A DNA stretch of 64,000 nt from Diphasiastrum complanatum (Eukaryota; Streptophyta; Lycopodiopsida; Lycopodiales; Lycopodiaceae): assembly GCA_029204225.1 (NCBI GenBank), contig MU832657.1:1-64000 (forward strand), read 5' to 3'. Both the position numbers and the translations under genes were made by a program. The stretch's first letter is position 1. Every line of letters begins with the position of its first letter. Of the stretch, positions 31,960 through 43,296 are shown one piece after another. The notes beneath the pieces are model-generated. The model did no database searches. It was not told where the DNA came from and saw only the letters and a list, made by a program, of their open reading frames with translations.

Positions 31960-33085
31960 CCATTATGCTAACAAATTTCTTGAATTCTTTGGAGGTGTAT
32001 TCACCCTTGCCATTATTTTTTGGATTCTTTGGAGGTGTATTCACCCTTGCCATTAGCCCATATTGCCTTTAGCTTTGTCTTAGTTTCAGTCTCAACTCAT
32101 TATTTGTAGACCTTGAAGTACTTTAGGGCGGGGCCTCGAGTTTGAGCTTAGGAAAATTTACTATAGGGTATATTGGAAAGTCATCTATAAAAGCCAAGTA
32201 ATATTTTGCTCCCCTCAAAGTGGAAGTATGTATTGGCCCACAAATATCACTAATATGTACAAAGTCTAACAAGGCTTTGGATAAATGTACATGATCTGAC
32301 TTAAACGGAAATCTAGCATGTTTGTTGAGATACAACTTTCACGAACTGGATGCACATTGCTACTAGAGTAATCAAGATCTTGCACTAACTTTTGTCTTAA
32401 CATGTGCATCATGCTATTGTAATTTGTGTGACCTAATTTATAATGCCAAAGTAAATTCTTTGTGCCATAAGGCTTGTATGGTGAAAATCATTCCTTGTGG
32501 CTTGTCATAGGTTGAGTAGTGCCAAAAACAAGATACCATGAGTGGTGGTTTGTATCCTCTTCATTCTTTGTCATGAATGCATTGTAGTCCTCTTCATTGG
32601 CTACTTGTTGATTTGCTTTTGCTGTGTTGACCTATTGTTGTTGCTTAGATTGGTTCTTCAATACAAAACTACTTAATCTTTTTCTTCTGCTTGCTTTGTT
32701 GCCCTTCTTATTAAAAAAAATATTCAAATTTGGAACTGGAAGAGTTGCATGATCTTCTGATTTCCTCTTGGAGTAGCAAAGTATACACCCTTGTAAGAGT
32801 TATCTATGCTTGTGTTGATATTATCATCACTTAATTTTCTTAGAATGGTGGTAATGTTTCTTATAATGTCATGACAACATCAATGTCTTGCACAAGTGAT
32901 CCAATAGTTGCCATTTGCTCAAGCGATTGTTTATGTGAGTATAAATAGATTCATCTTTTTGCATTTTGAATGTGAAGAACTTCTTTCCCAAAAATAACTT
33001 AAAAGATACATGTCCAGCTTTATAGAGTGTGCTTAAAATATCTCATGCTTCTTTCAAACTTTGGAAGGTGCCCAATAAAAGTATC
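31960..33085 (-). pseudogene. Copia fragment of another family: gag to integrase
   Basis: On the minus strand, with frameshifts, in order: gag (LGKKFFTFKMQKDESIYTHI, about 32,990); a decayed protease region (HSWYLVFG, about 32,545); GAG_pre-integrase LLWHYKLGHTNYNSMMHM (about 32,450); integrase DFVHISDICGPIHTS and KYYLAFIDDF (about 32,260-32,170); and GKGEYTSKEF (about 31,990). The family differs from the TGTGA-LTR copias nearby. A 33-bp segment encoding GKGEYTSKE is tandemly duplicated at 31,990-32,060. LTRs are not visible. Confidence 0.7.
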
Positions 33086-33137
33086 TCACACATTCAGGCT
33101 GACTAAGACAAAGGTCTTCACGACATATGCCAATTTC

Positions 33138-33155
33138 TGGCGGTGTTGCCGGGGA
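33138..33155 (+). promoter_or_regulatory. Primer binding site, tRNA-Asp type
   Basis: TGGCGGTGTTGCCGGGGA differs at two positions from the TGGCGCCGTTGCCGGGGA site typical of Tat/Athila gypsy elements, which is complementary to the 3' end of tRNA-Asp. Confidence 0.75.
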
Positions 33156-33209
33156 TAGCCAAATAAAATTGATGCAAACTGACAACTCCATCTCCATCCC
33201 CAGTGTATG

Positions 33210-34330
33210 TCAGATAGAGCTGCTCGACTAGAAAGATATCGGAAACTTCGAGAAGAATTTTCAAAAGAATTCAGGAATTTTTGCAAAGAGGGAAATCACC
33301 TTTTCTAAATTTTAATCCTGAAAACTTACTGGAAGACCCTCTTCCCGAAGATTCTGCTGCAGCTGAACCAGGTTTTGAAGTCGTAAATCCAGAACCAGAT
33401 CCCGATCCATACCAAGTTAACATTCTATGCGGAAACACTGATCTAGTGAAGAGTGTAGATCAGAGATGCCTGATTGCCAACCATCGAAACCATGAACAAC
33501 ATCCACAAGTAACAGAGTGATGGAGGAGCTCACATCAAGCAAAGAGCTCACAAAGAAAAAGCATCTTTATTACAAAGAGAATGATACATATACAAGCAAA
33601 GGTCCCCTTTGCATGGGGACGCCACATGGCATAGACCTAATAAATGCGTAAATTTTAATGTTGGCCTCTACGTGGCATTTTAGGCTATATATAGGTGTAA
33701 TCCCGTTATCGGCCCGGGACAAGCCCTGAACCTAAACCTAAACCAAATATGGAAGGCCCTGGTCCATGTTTCACTTCAATCTCAAAAATCAAATATGATT
33801 ATTTTAAAAGAACATCGTCAGATGATGCTGACAGTTATGTTTCACAGTTCAAGTCAATCGTTAACTTGAATAACGAAGGTGCTGATGCAGATAAGCTGTG
33901 AATTTTCCCTAGTCTTTTGAGAAAGCAAGCACACATATGCTACAATCAAGTTGAACCACGATGTGTCGCCACCTACTTGTTGCTAAAAGATGCGTTTCTA
34001 AACTAGTTTAGAGAAATTGGTTATTCGTTGAGAATCCTCGGACGACTTAACAATGTCCAAAAGAAGGAAAAAGAATTTCTTCGAAGGTACACACAAAAAG
34101 TAAAGAATCTGATTGAAAAACTAACTGGTGTGTACCTTGTCACAATGCAGATTGAGTGGGTTTCGACAGGACTACCACCGAAAATTGATCGATACTGTAG
34201 ACAAGGAGATATGACTTCTTTATCAGCAGTCATAGCAAGTGCTGAGAATTGTCAGCCACTTGGTTTGTCATCTTACTATGTTTTAATTAGACAACCTTGG
34301 CTCTATCAGGATAATGCAAGTGTTCACTAG
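33210..34330 (+). pseudogene. Gypsy gag (broken)
   Basis: The N-terminal part reads MSDRAARLERYRKLREEF, then after a frameshift EDPLPEDSAAAEPGFEV. An insertion interrupts it at 33,518-33,721. It resumes with the retrotrans_gag core ADSYVSQFKSIVNL, LLRKQAHICYNQVEP and KNLIEKLTGVYLV. At least two stops (for example at 33,898) occur. Confidence 0.7.
33518..33721 (-). mobile_element. Possible small solo LTR inserted in gag
   Basis: The 204-bp block begins TGATGGAGG and ends CGGGACA and interrupts Gag between an HEQHPQ-coding part and a PEPKPKPNMEG-coding part. Its minus strand contains CTTTGTAATAAAG and CCTATATATAGCC, poly(A)- and TATA-like signals in LTR order. No target duplication is visible, so the assignment is tentative. 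Confidence 0.35.
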
Positions 34331-34399
34331 AAGTCCAGAGAACTAAGATTCCAGACTGGCAAGAAAAATAGTCATGGTAAGCCAGAAGAATAGATTATT

Positions 34400-35030
34400 A
34401 CCTGGAGTCGTGACAAATATGAGGGCGAAACTCCTGTGTTCGACACCAGTTTCACTTCAGAAGATTCTTTTAGGATTTTAATATATTCTCTAATGCTTCA
34501 AACATCGAAGTAAATTATTTCGAATGCTATGAGAATAATGATTTATCAGATGACGAAGAAGAATTCTTCAATGCATGCAATGCAGATGCTGATGAAAGTG
34601 AATCAGAAGCAGCAAACCAAATTTTTGAAAATTCTGATGCAGATGATGAAGATAGAGATGATGAATTTGAAGAATCTGCACAAGAATTTGGTGATAAAGA
34701 CCAGGTTGACAACAAGAATAAATTCGTGGAGTCAGCCATACGTGAAATTCATGGCCATATCTAGGCCAGTATGACAGAAGGTATAATTTTGTCTGATTCT
34801 ACAGAGCTAATTGAACCTGCACCTAGAAAATTTGTGCATGTTTCTAAGTCCCTTGGAGAGACAAAATTAGCGGAATTTACTAACCTACTGAAAGAGTACC
34901 AAGATGTATTTGCATGGTTGCTCAAATATTTGAAAGGAATTCCTTTGGAATTTGGTGAGCACCGCATTGATCTGAAAGAAGACGCTATTCCTTGTTTGAT
35001 AGAGACAGTATCCACTTAATCCAAAGTACT
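34400..35030 (+). pseudogene. Gypsy protease-RT linker region
   Basis: Acidic spacer (DDEEEFFNACNADADESE in one frame). 34,771-35,015 reads RKFVHVSKSLGETKLAEF, then LKEYQDVFAWLLKYLKGIP and EHRIDLKED, the segment just ahead of the RT fingers. A retroviral-type DTG/DSG protease motif could not be located with confidence. Confidence 0.6.
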
Positions 35031-35035
35031 CTCTG

Positions 35036-35908
35036 ATGGTAAAAGATGATCTCAACAAGCACCTTAAGGCAGTTGTTATTTATCCCATCTTAAGTAGTGA
35101 ATGGGTATCTCCTATTGTTGTAGTTCCAAAGAAGAAGTATGGCAAGATTCGAATTTGGCAGGATTTCAAGAAGCTGAATGCTGCTACAAAGAAAGATCAC
35201 CATCCATTACCCTTCACAGATTCTATTTTAGACCAAGTTGCTGGACAAGAACGTTACAATTTCTGTGATGGTTTCTCTGGTTATAATCAAGTTGGAGTAA
35301 GAAAGGAGGATCGACCGAAGACTACTTTTATCATTGATTGGGGCACATATGCCTACAGTAAAATGCCCTTTGGTCTTTGTAACGCACCAGCTACTTTCCA
35401 AAAAATTATGATGCTAATTTCCGCTGCTTTCCTAAGAACATTTCTCAAAATTTTCATTGATGATTTCTATGTTTACAATAATATCAAGACTCATATTCAG
35501 AAGCTAAAGCTTACATTCTAGAGGTGCCGAGACACTTGTTTGTCACTTCACCCCAAAAAATGTTTTTTTGATATGAGAGAAGGTATACTTTTGGGTCATA
35601 GAATATCCATCCAAGGAATTGAAGTCGACATAGATAAAGTCGAAGTCATAAAAAATCTGTTAATACCAATGAATCTGCATGAACTGAGAGGATTCTTAGG
35701 ACATGTTGGTTATTATCGAAGATTTATCCAAAATCATGTCTATATTCCTGAAGCCCTTACACAGTTACTTAACAAGTACGTTGCTTATGTTTGGACGACA
35801 ACACAACAGAGATCATTCAAAGAACTTAAGCATAGACTGATTAATGCTCCAATTCCGAGACCACCTAACTGGACAAAACTATTCCATTGTTATGTTATGT
35901 TGACCTAA
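35036..35908 (+). pseudogene. Gypsy reverse transcriptase (broken)
   Basis: It has EWVSPIVVVPKKKYGKIRIW, FCDGFSGYNQV, TYAYSKMPFGLCNAPATFQK and the catalytic box as FIDD (IFIDDFYVYN, about 35,450-35,480). It then continues LHPKKCFFDMREGILLGH and LRGFLGHVGYYRRFI in the thumb. A TAG at 35,519 (context TF*RC) separates the two frames where relatives have Gln. Confidence 0.85.
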
Positions 35909-36300
35909 CTGGCACAAAGGGAAGCACTTGGAATGATTTTTATTGTAATTTTTTTTTGGCATTATCTGCTGAGATATGCTTTTCTATTCCATGTTGATAA
36001 TTATGCTTTAAAGTATCTTGTTAATAAACCTGATTTATCTGGATGAATAGCTCACTGGGTTTTGTTGCTACAAGAGTTCACATATCAAGTTGAGTTTTGT
36101 CAAGGAAAGTATCATACTAATGCTGATTATCTTTCACGACTTAGTACGAGAAAGATTGAAGAATCATTGAATGATGACTTTCCAAATGAAAATTTATTCG
36201 AGATATCTTCTACGAATTCTCTATATTCTGACATTATTATTTATCTTAAAGATCAGATATATCCTGGCGGATATGATTTAGAGAAGAAGACAATATTTTA
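35909..36300 (+). pseudogene. Gypsy RNase H (broken)
   Basis: Frameshifted. FHVDNYALKYLVNKPDLSG, a TGA, then IAHWVLLLQEFTYQVEFCQG and TNADYLSRLS are the C-terminal RNase H landmarks. The TGA stands where relatives have Arg (CGA to TGA). The N-terminal catalytic part is poorly preserved. Confidence 0.7.
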
Positions 36301-37315
36301 ATATAAGGTTGCACCTTATACTATCATTAACAATGTTCTGTATAGGCTTGGTGCGGATCTCAGCTAAGAAGGTGTCTTGAAGTGGAAGATATTCCAAAGG
36401 TTATTCAAGCCTTACATTCTAAAGATGCCGATGGACATTTTGATTTAAAGAATACTGTTAGTAAGATTTTGATTGCCAAGTATTGGTGGCCTACCAAGTT
36501 TAAGGATGTTTCTGTTTATATTAGATCTTGTGATCCATGCCAGAGATTTGGTAAACCAACCAAATCCATGAATTGGCCGTTGATGCCAATCATTCCACTT
36601 GCACCATTTGAAAAGTGGGAGATTGATTTTGTCGGACCAATCAAGCCAGTTACGCGACATACTAAGTGTCAACATATTTTGGTTGCAACGGATTATGCAA
36701 TGAAGAATGATGACATGGAAGCGACGAAACAAAACGATGCGAAAATTGTCGCTGCTTTTTTATTCAAATCTATAATTACACGTTATGGGTGTCCTCTTGA
36801 ATTGGTCAGTGATCGTATGATATGCTACAGATTGGGATCAAAAACTACCTTCAGTGCTCTGGGCATATAGAAACACAGAGAAGGCCACAACGGAACAGAC
36901 TCCTTATTTCCTTACATATAGTATGTATCCAATTCTTTCGATTGAATTCGAGGTGCCAACTTTTCGAATACAAGAAGAACAAACAGATACAAACTGTAGT
37001 AACGAGAGGTTCTTGACTATTGAAAAACTATTTGAATCTCGAAACAATTCAAAGGATGTTACAGAGAAAATACAGGTGGAGAGAAAGAACAAGCATGATA
37101 CTCATATCAAAACTATTGATCTCAAGGTTAATGATTAGGCTTTGATCTATGATAGTCATCATAAAAAATTTCCTAAAAAGCTACATATGGGATGGATGGG
37201 ACCGTACAAGGTCATTGAAGTATTTGAGAATGGTTCTGTCCAACTTTAGTCATTGGATGGTGAATTATTGCTAACACGTATTAACGGTTCAAGACTGAAG
37301 AAATATTATCTCTGA
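36301..37315 (+). pseudogene. Gypsy integrase with core deletion, and C-terminal region
   Basis: The zinc domain is intact in outline (HSKDADGHF, then RSCDPCQRFGK). The first catalytic Asp is in KWEIDFVGP and the second in LELVSDR. At about 36,815 about 40 codons carrying the region to the catalytic Glu are missing and the frame continues with SVLWAYRNTEKATTEQTPYF. The C-terminal tail ends near LKKYYL (37,312), followed by a purine-rich AAGGGGAGG. Confidence 0.75.
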
Positions 37316-37840
37316 CAAAAGATTTCAAGGGGAGGATCTTTCAAAAATCTTTCAAGCACCTTTTGGGAATCTTTTGGATAACTTTCGAGTATTCATCTCG
37401 AATTTTTCTTTTTCTAAGTTTCATCTTTCCGAATTTTTCTTTTTCTTCTTATTTTTATAATTATTTAATTAATTGCTATTTATTATTTATTTTTCTTGGA
37501 TTTCATGATTTTTTTTAATTAAATATATAAATGTACATGTGTTATAAAAGGTCATTCACATTTATGTTTACATTTATGACCATGTGGAAGACTGCATAGG
37601 CATGATTATTTTTTATTTTAATTTTAATGGTCTTGATTTAACTAAAGATTATTTCTAAGCTGACCGCTTTTATGTAAGTGACAGTTGTCAAATCATATTG
37701 CCACATAATCATCGTCTCCACTGTGTCATCGTCTAAACATTGTAATTTTTATTTTCATTTAATATTTTCTTCTTACTCTCGCTCGCTCGCTCTCGCTTTT
37801 GTACTCTCTGCTACTCTTTTGTCATTCTCGCAATCAGCCC
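37316..37840. other. Spacer between pol and the extra frames
   Basis: AT-rich. GTTATAAAAGG at about 37,540 is TATA-like and could start a subgenomic or spliced transcript, but no direct evidence exists. CT/CG-rich CTCGCTCGCTCGC at about 37,780. Confidence 0.35.
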
Positions 37841-38457
37841 AGTCATTAGAAGACATCAATAAGGCACTTCAGGAAAAGTCTGTATCATTGTAAATTTTTT
37901 TTGATTCGTTAACAACTGAGCACTGAGTTTAATAAGGTCAAGTCAGAGAAAGCCTCTTTGTAGACCATGCTTCAGGCTGAGACCATGAAAAGAATAAAGA
38001 TAGAGACCGCCTTGCAACTATGCAGTAGCTTTGGTACTATCCAGATTGATCACTTGAAGCTGTAGTCCCTTCAAGACCAGATGCTAGACACTTTTCGAGT
38101 CGAGTTTCTACACTTGAAGATGAGAAAGCGCTTGTCGAAGAAGAGATGGCAAAACTGAAGGAGCTTCCTACTGAGACAACCACTTGCTCCGAGCCAGATG
38201 CACATGAGGAGTATTTGTAGGCCCTAGAGAAAATTGATAATTTGGCAAAGCAGCTCCAGACAACCCAAAACTGTACAAGGGTGGCAAATCACTTGGAGTA
38301 TGCAGAAGCCTGTCTGAAGATCTCTAACTTGTAGAAGGAAGTATCAGAGACCTCAAGCAGCAACTCGAAGACCAGAAACTTGCTGCCGACATCCACCAAC
38401 AAGATGTTCAGGAAGCACTGCCTAAGGCTAAGTGACAGAAGAGAAATCAGTCAAAGG
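37841..38457 (+). pseudogene. Coiled-coil reading frame downstream of gypsy pol (extra ORF, part 1)
   Basis: Ignoring stops and one frameshift, the plus strand encodes heptad-rich sequence: SLEDINKALQEKS, FNKVKSEKASL, VSTLEDEKALVEEEMAKLKE, ALEKIDNLAKQLQTT and DLKQQLEDQKLAADI. Four of the stops are TAG at positions where Gln would fit the heptads. AAAG|GTATCT at 38,457 could be a splice donor. No gypsy domain of this type is known to me. It may be an element-borne additional ORF or a captured host gene. Confidence 0.5.
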
Positions 38458-38559
38458 TATCTACAGATCGCTTTTAACTTTTTTCTGAACGATTCTGAAA
38501 GTGGAGTCCTTGCCATTTCAATATCGAATTACAGTGGCATATGGATTATTTGATGCTAC

Positions 38560-39000
38560 CAGGCTTGATAGGTGTGGCATTTGAGGATTGGCAGTCAGAG
38601 TGGCCAAGGAAGATTTTCTTTGGTTATGGGATCGGCCAAGCATAGAACAGAAAGGATGTCTATGTTGGGCCATAATCTAGAGAAAGTTCAAGGTTTCGCC
38701 ATTCGGATCAGTGGAATGGTACATAGGTTCAACATTTTTGTATGCGCTGGAGTACATCCGAATCAAGGAGTACCAATTTTTACAGCATAACGACTCGAAG
38801 CGAAAGTTTTGGAGAAAGCATGCGCAGTTTAAGTTATATTCACCAGAAGGCCGGGCGAATATCGTAGAATTTGATGATGCAGGCCTGCTGTTGGATGTTA
38901 ACATGGCATATCCGGAGTTGTATAGTATCTACACCGATTGGGAGCGCAACTTTTCCAGTTATTTTGTGGAAATAAAACACAATTTGCAGGACAGATTTAA
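38560..39000 (+). pseudogene. Extra ORF, part 2: unassigned protein segment
   Basis: After a TACCAG acceptor-like site, one frame reads LAVRVAKEDFLWLWDRPSIE, a TAG, then EWYIGSTFLYALEYIRIKEY, KRKFWRKHAQFKLYSPEGR and VEFDDAGLLLDVNMAYPEL. The composition is that of a folded protein (aromatic-rich, alternating charge). The family is not recognised. It ends in T-rich DNA that could be an intron. Confidence 0.45.
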
Positions 39001-39144
39001 ATCTCGCAAATATATCTTTTTGTACATATACATATTGGCAGTTTGGCACATTTGCAGCCAAAGTTTTATTTTCTGTTCAAAGTTTGTTTGTAAAGTGTAA
39101 ATTTATTCAGTTCTCCTCTATTTTATTCAAACAGCTTACACTTA

Positions 39145-39335
39145 GGAAAAACTCAGAGGAAGATTTCCAATTAGTTCAAGAACCTTTTGATGGTTCTCTA
39201 CTCCCTGTAAGATTGTCGCCTTATGGCAACTTACCTATCGGGAGTCATACCAGAGTAAGAGAAGATGTATTGTTGCTCGAGTGCCAAAGAGGTTTGGAGA
39301 TGGCACAACACTTACACGCAGAGCTTAATACATGA
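39145..39335 (+). pseudogene. Extra ORF, part 3: possible last exon
   Basis: After TTTTATTCAAACAG, a strong acceptor-like tract, the frame LRKNSEEDFQLVQEPFDGSL, PYGNLPIGSHTRVREDVLL and GLEMAQHLHAELNT runs to TGA at 39,333-39,335. The frame is clean in contrast to part 1. The polypurine tract follows 256 bp later. Confidence 0.45.
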
Positions 39336-39590
39336 GGTCTTTTTTTTGTATATTGCGTTGCAGACTATGTGATGCTGAGTTTTATATGTGATGATGCTTA
39401 TTCTATGTTGCTGAAATATATTTTGAATCAACATTTGATTCTAGAATATCAAATGAAGGTCATCAACTCAACGAATGAAGAAATATCTCTACATTTGACC
39501 TAACGAAGATCCTTGACCCGAAAATATTCTTTTCTAAGGAATGAATAATTCTCGAAACGAAAACTTTCTGTTCACGAGGATGTTTCACAT

Positions 39591-39603
39591 TTGAGGAGGG
39601 GGA
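39591..39603 (+). promoter_or_regulatory. Polypurine tract of the Tat-like element
   Basis: TTGAGGAGGGGGA sits two bases before the TGTGATACC start of the 3' LTR. Confidence 0.8.
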
Positions 39604-39605
39604 TA

Positions 39606-40258
39606 TGTGATACCACACATTTGTATATTTAATTAAAAAATGACAATATATTCTTGAAAATGAGAATATGCGCTGGACAAATACATATCATGAAGAGGCC
39701 TATATCATTTTTCGGAAAATAATTGCTAAGGGCCTGTCTTTCACTTAAGGACAAGACCTCCTGAAATGAAACGATGCTTGGAATGCGAAGCGACTAGATT
39801 CGTATCACCACAATGTACCATCAATTGCACAATTACATCTACTTGTAACTTATACGTTAAGTAGAATTTGTAAATGGAGCGACGCACCAGGAATTTCAAG
39901 TGGTGTGTTTGTTTGCTCCGTAGGCTATAAAGGAAAACACATCTCATTCTCACATTACCGAGAGAGAAAGAGAGTTGTTGTATGTTTGAGATTGGAGAAG
40001 TGAATAGAGCGATGAAGGTGATCCTTCCTGATTTCTATTCTCCACACTATTGAGTGTGAGTGATTTTGAATCTACTAGCAATTTCGTATGCATTACTTAA
40101 ATCATTCTTTGGTCAGACAGTACGATATTTCATTACAGTCGTTTGCTGTGTTTCTGTAAAGTTGATCTAAAGAACTATCTTTAAACTAACTTACCTGGCT
40201 GTGCGAATACTTTGTGTTGGACATTCGAGTGAAATATCCCTTGGTGCAATTTTTCACA
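39606..40258 (+). repeat. 3' LTR of the Tat-like gypsy (653 bp)
   Basis: It starts TGTGATACC and ends TTTTTCACA. The promoter-like GGCTATAAAGG is at about 39,923-39,933, followed by a GA-rich leader, the usual LTR organisation. The right end is set by the CA dinucleotide; the partner LTR is not available for confirmation. Confidence 0.7.
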
Positions 40259-43200
40259 GTTGCTGATAAGAGAAGTATGTATGTTTGTGAAATGCTAGTC
40301 CCTGTCTAAGGATCTAAGGAATTGATCTATATTCGTGTTAGTAACGAAGATAATTGTTTCTAATATATTCGCGAACTATTTGCGTTCTTTAACCATGCTT
40401 TTCTATAAAGTTTAACCATTTAAGTGTTCTACTTATTCTATATAAAGATGCTTACAAGCAAGAAAGATCAATCTAATACCAAGTGCTAGAATATAAGAAA
40501 GAGTTCTCTTTTGTTTTGATGTTGCAATAAAAGGTTAAATTTTCTAATTTGACTGATTATGCAAACAAAAAATTGCATATTTCTAAGGTATTTACTAATG
40601 TTATAATAAAAATATTCTGACTAGATAGGAAACACTTAAACAAGAAGTATCTAAAACTGCAATAATGTTTGCAGGTATGGTAAATTGTAGCAAAATCACT
40701 AATTAGGTAGATCCTTTTATTCACTCAAATAAAAAGTTGGAACAGTAGATCATGTAACAAAATAGTGTATATGTGTGAAAATAAAGTAGTACAAAAACTA
40801 GAACATTTTTGGAATAGTAGTCACTTATTGAATTAACCAAGGCAAGGTAGCAAAATCCAATGTAAAATGCTTGATTCATTAATACTAAGGGTGCACACTG
40901 CATAGTCTATTTCTCCCTACATTTTTGTAGACTACCTAATTTCTTGAGCAAAACTACATGGTTGGCAAATTTGGTTGTCCTAAACAACTCCTTGTATTTC
41001 TGTAGGGAAATTGAACTTACTACTCCACATTAAAAATTAAATTTTACAAGGGAAAAATCTCCAACAATCATGACCTACAATTATTTAGCCCATCATACTC
41101 TAAACGTAGTAACTAAAACAATAACAGCAGAGAGATAGCACAAAACATGCTATAGAGAAGGAGCTCAAACTCACCAAAAGTAGCCTTTATAGCTATACAC
41201 TCTTCTATTGCAAGGATGGCGATATACACAACATCCTACTCTGAAAGTAGTAACTAAATCAATGACAATAGACAGATAACATGAAACTTAGTAGAGAGAA
41301 GGAGGATCTCACACACATCAAAAGTATCCTTTACAACTATACACTCTTATGTTGGGAAAATGGTGGTATACACAATGTGTGAGGGATTGGGTTCAGGAAA
41401 GTTCCTTGCAGTGCTCAACCATGTGACTTGACTACTTAAGATTAACACAAAATAATACTCAACAATTGCTTGCCAAGCTTATCATTATACTTGTAAGATT
41501 CTAGACTACATATTTAAATCTTGAATCATTAATTTTGGTGGAGAAATGGACATCTTCAAGTTGTTCAAAATTTCTCATTTTCCTCTCTATAGAAATATAA
41601 TTTGAACGTATCTTGCACCAATTTTGACCATATTTGATATTGTAAAATGCTCTAGACTAGATCACCCTTGCTCTAGCAGCCTCCTTGTCAAACTTTATAG
41701 CATCCAAATCAGTTCACAAAATGGATTTTAGACCATTTCTATGTTGAGAACTAACCATACACTTGCAAAATCAGACTTCAGTCCTAATTTGATCCATTGT
41801 GCATCTAGTTTGTTCTATGTCTGTTGAAAAGCAAATTCATCACTCTCTTAGGTGTTTCAAATTGTCAATTAATAGAAGCTCTCTCTAGCCTCGCTCACTC
41901 TAAGCAAAATACTATAGCAACCAAGTTTGACAACAAGATAGGCATATAACTAATTGTTCCACAAGCAATCGTCAACCACAAGATATAAGCACCTCAGTTG
42001 CTTTACAAACTGCAAGTTCCCCTATGTGTCATTTTTAGTTTAAACAACATTGTACATATATTTTCCTAGGCAACTCATGCATTACAAGGTTGTCATCAAC
42101 AAGACAAATGTCCTAAATATGTGGCCATCATGCGACTAATACAAATAGCTATTGCTAATTATGTCTACTGACTAAGTAGCTAGAAGCCATAACTCAACTT
42201 TACTCTTTTAACAATATATAGATGATGGTATTCACAAGGGGAACAATGATCTTCCCAAGATCGTCAGCCACATTTAGTTGAGTAGTAAAGACAATAGAGC
42301 CCATCAACTATGTAGTGGGTAATTGCCATGGGAAGGACTAGTCCTCAAAATTAGCTATTGTTGACGACGATAGCCACAAGCTAAGGCTAGTAGATTATTT
42401 TGGAGTTTGGTCCACCCATGGCCATTACCTTACGTAATGGGTTTTTGGCAACTTTTAGCCATTCATTTTTTTTCCAATTACATCAGCATCACCAAGCTCC
42501 AGACTTCACTTCCACCATTCATATTTCATGCTCTTTGAAATTTATTATATTTTTGCTGTTTTCTATCTAAAGATTCTATATGGAAAAAATATGGAATTGG
42601 AATTTCAGAAATTTTAATTTTGGCATATTATGGGAAATAATATAGATAATTAATTTGCCACGGAAGTTGCCTGCAACATGTAAGAATATTATAAGCAAAG
42701 ACAATATGCTCAATAATAGTAACAAGAGTATGTACAGATATAGACAAGATGGATTCTATCTAAAAATTTTGTTGTTGAAATTGGCAATAAGCTAGCAATC
42801 TATTTGTTTATAAGATGAAGAAATTCCAAATCGGATGCCTAAAATAGGAACACCACCACCTAGAGGACAATGGTTATTCATAGCGAGTCAACCCATGGAG
42901 TTGGAAAATCATGTGGCATAAAAATTAATTAGTTTTTGTTTATTAATTAAAGAGTTTGGGCAACTACAAAAGTTCTCAAAAATAGATTAGGATATTAACG
43001 AAAAAGCACAAAAAAAAATGGCATAAGCTTGAATATACTAGTATATTGTAGGACTACTAGTTCCTCACCACCAAAACGGAACAAATGTGCTCATGTGAAT
43101 GCAACACCTGACAACAGTTAAATCAAAATATTATAACCCATTTACGAATGTCCACTATAATTTCATATTAATTTGAAGAAATGGATTGAGAGGTTCGTGA

Positions 43201-43260
43201 GTCTACCACATAGTTAGTCATCCATCCAGACAGGCGTCCTAACAAGAATATAGGCTAAAA
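40259..43260. other. Non-coding AT-rich region
   Basis: About 3 kb without recognisable genes. Short frames (for example 40,721-40,903 minus) have no domain resemblance. Apart from the tandem pair at 41,096-41,378 no repeat stands out. Confidence 0.5.
41096..41378. repeat. Two-copy tandem repeat, period 141 bp
   Basis: Unit 1 (41,096-41,236) and unit 2 (41,237-41,378) share TACTCT(A/G)AA, GTAGTAACTAAA, GAGAAGGAG, CAAAAGTA(G/T)CCTTTA and CTATACACTCTT at matching offsets. Identity is roughly three quarters by eye. Confidence 0.75.
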
Positions 43261-43296
43261 GCATCTCCATTTCTAGCATTTTCAAGGATCGCTCCT

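Larger units (their letters stand above)
33138..40258 (+). mobile_element. Tat/Athila-like Ty3/gypsy element lacking a full 5' LTR
   Basis: It runs from a tRNA-Asp-type primer site through gag, protease, RT, RNase H and integrase to extra frames, a polypurine tract and a 653-bp 3' LTR. The 5' LTR is missing or reduced to a few tens of bases, because decayed copia gag lies just left of the primer site. All coding parts contain stops or frameshifts. Confidence 0.8.

Noticed and set aside
37320-37350. PPT and LTR start right after gypsy integrase
   Set aside because: AAGGGGAGG is purine-rich, but no TG...CA repeat follows; a better PPT with an LTR lies at 39,591-39,606.
41096-41378. CRISPR-like or satellite array
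   Set aside because: Only two diverged 141-bp units, no short spaced repeats, and a plant nuclear context.
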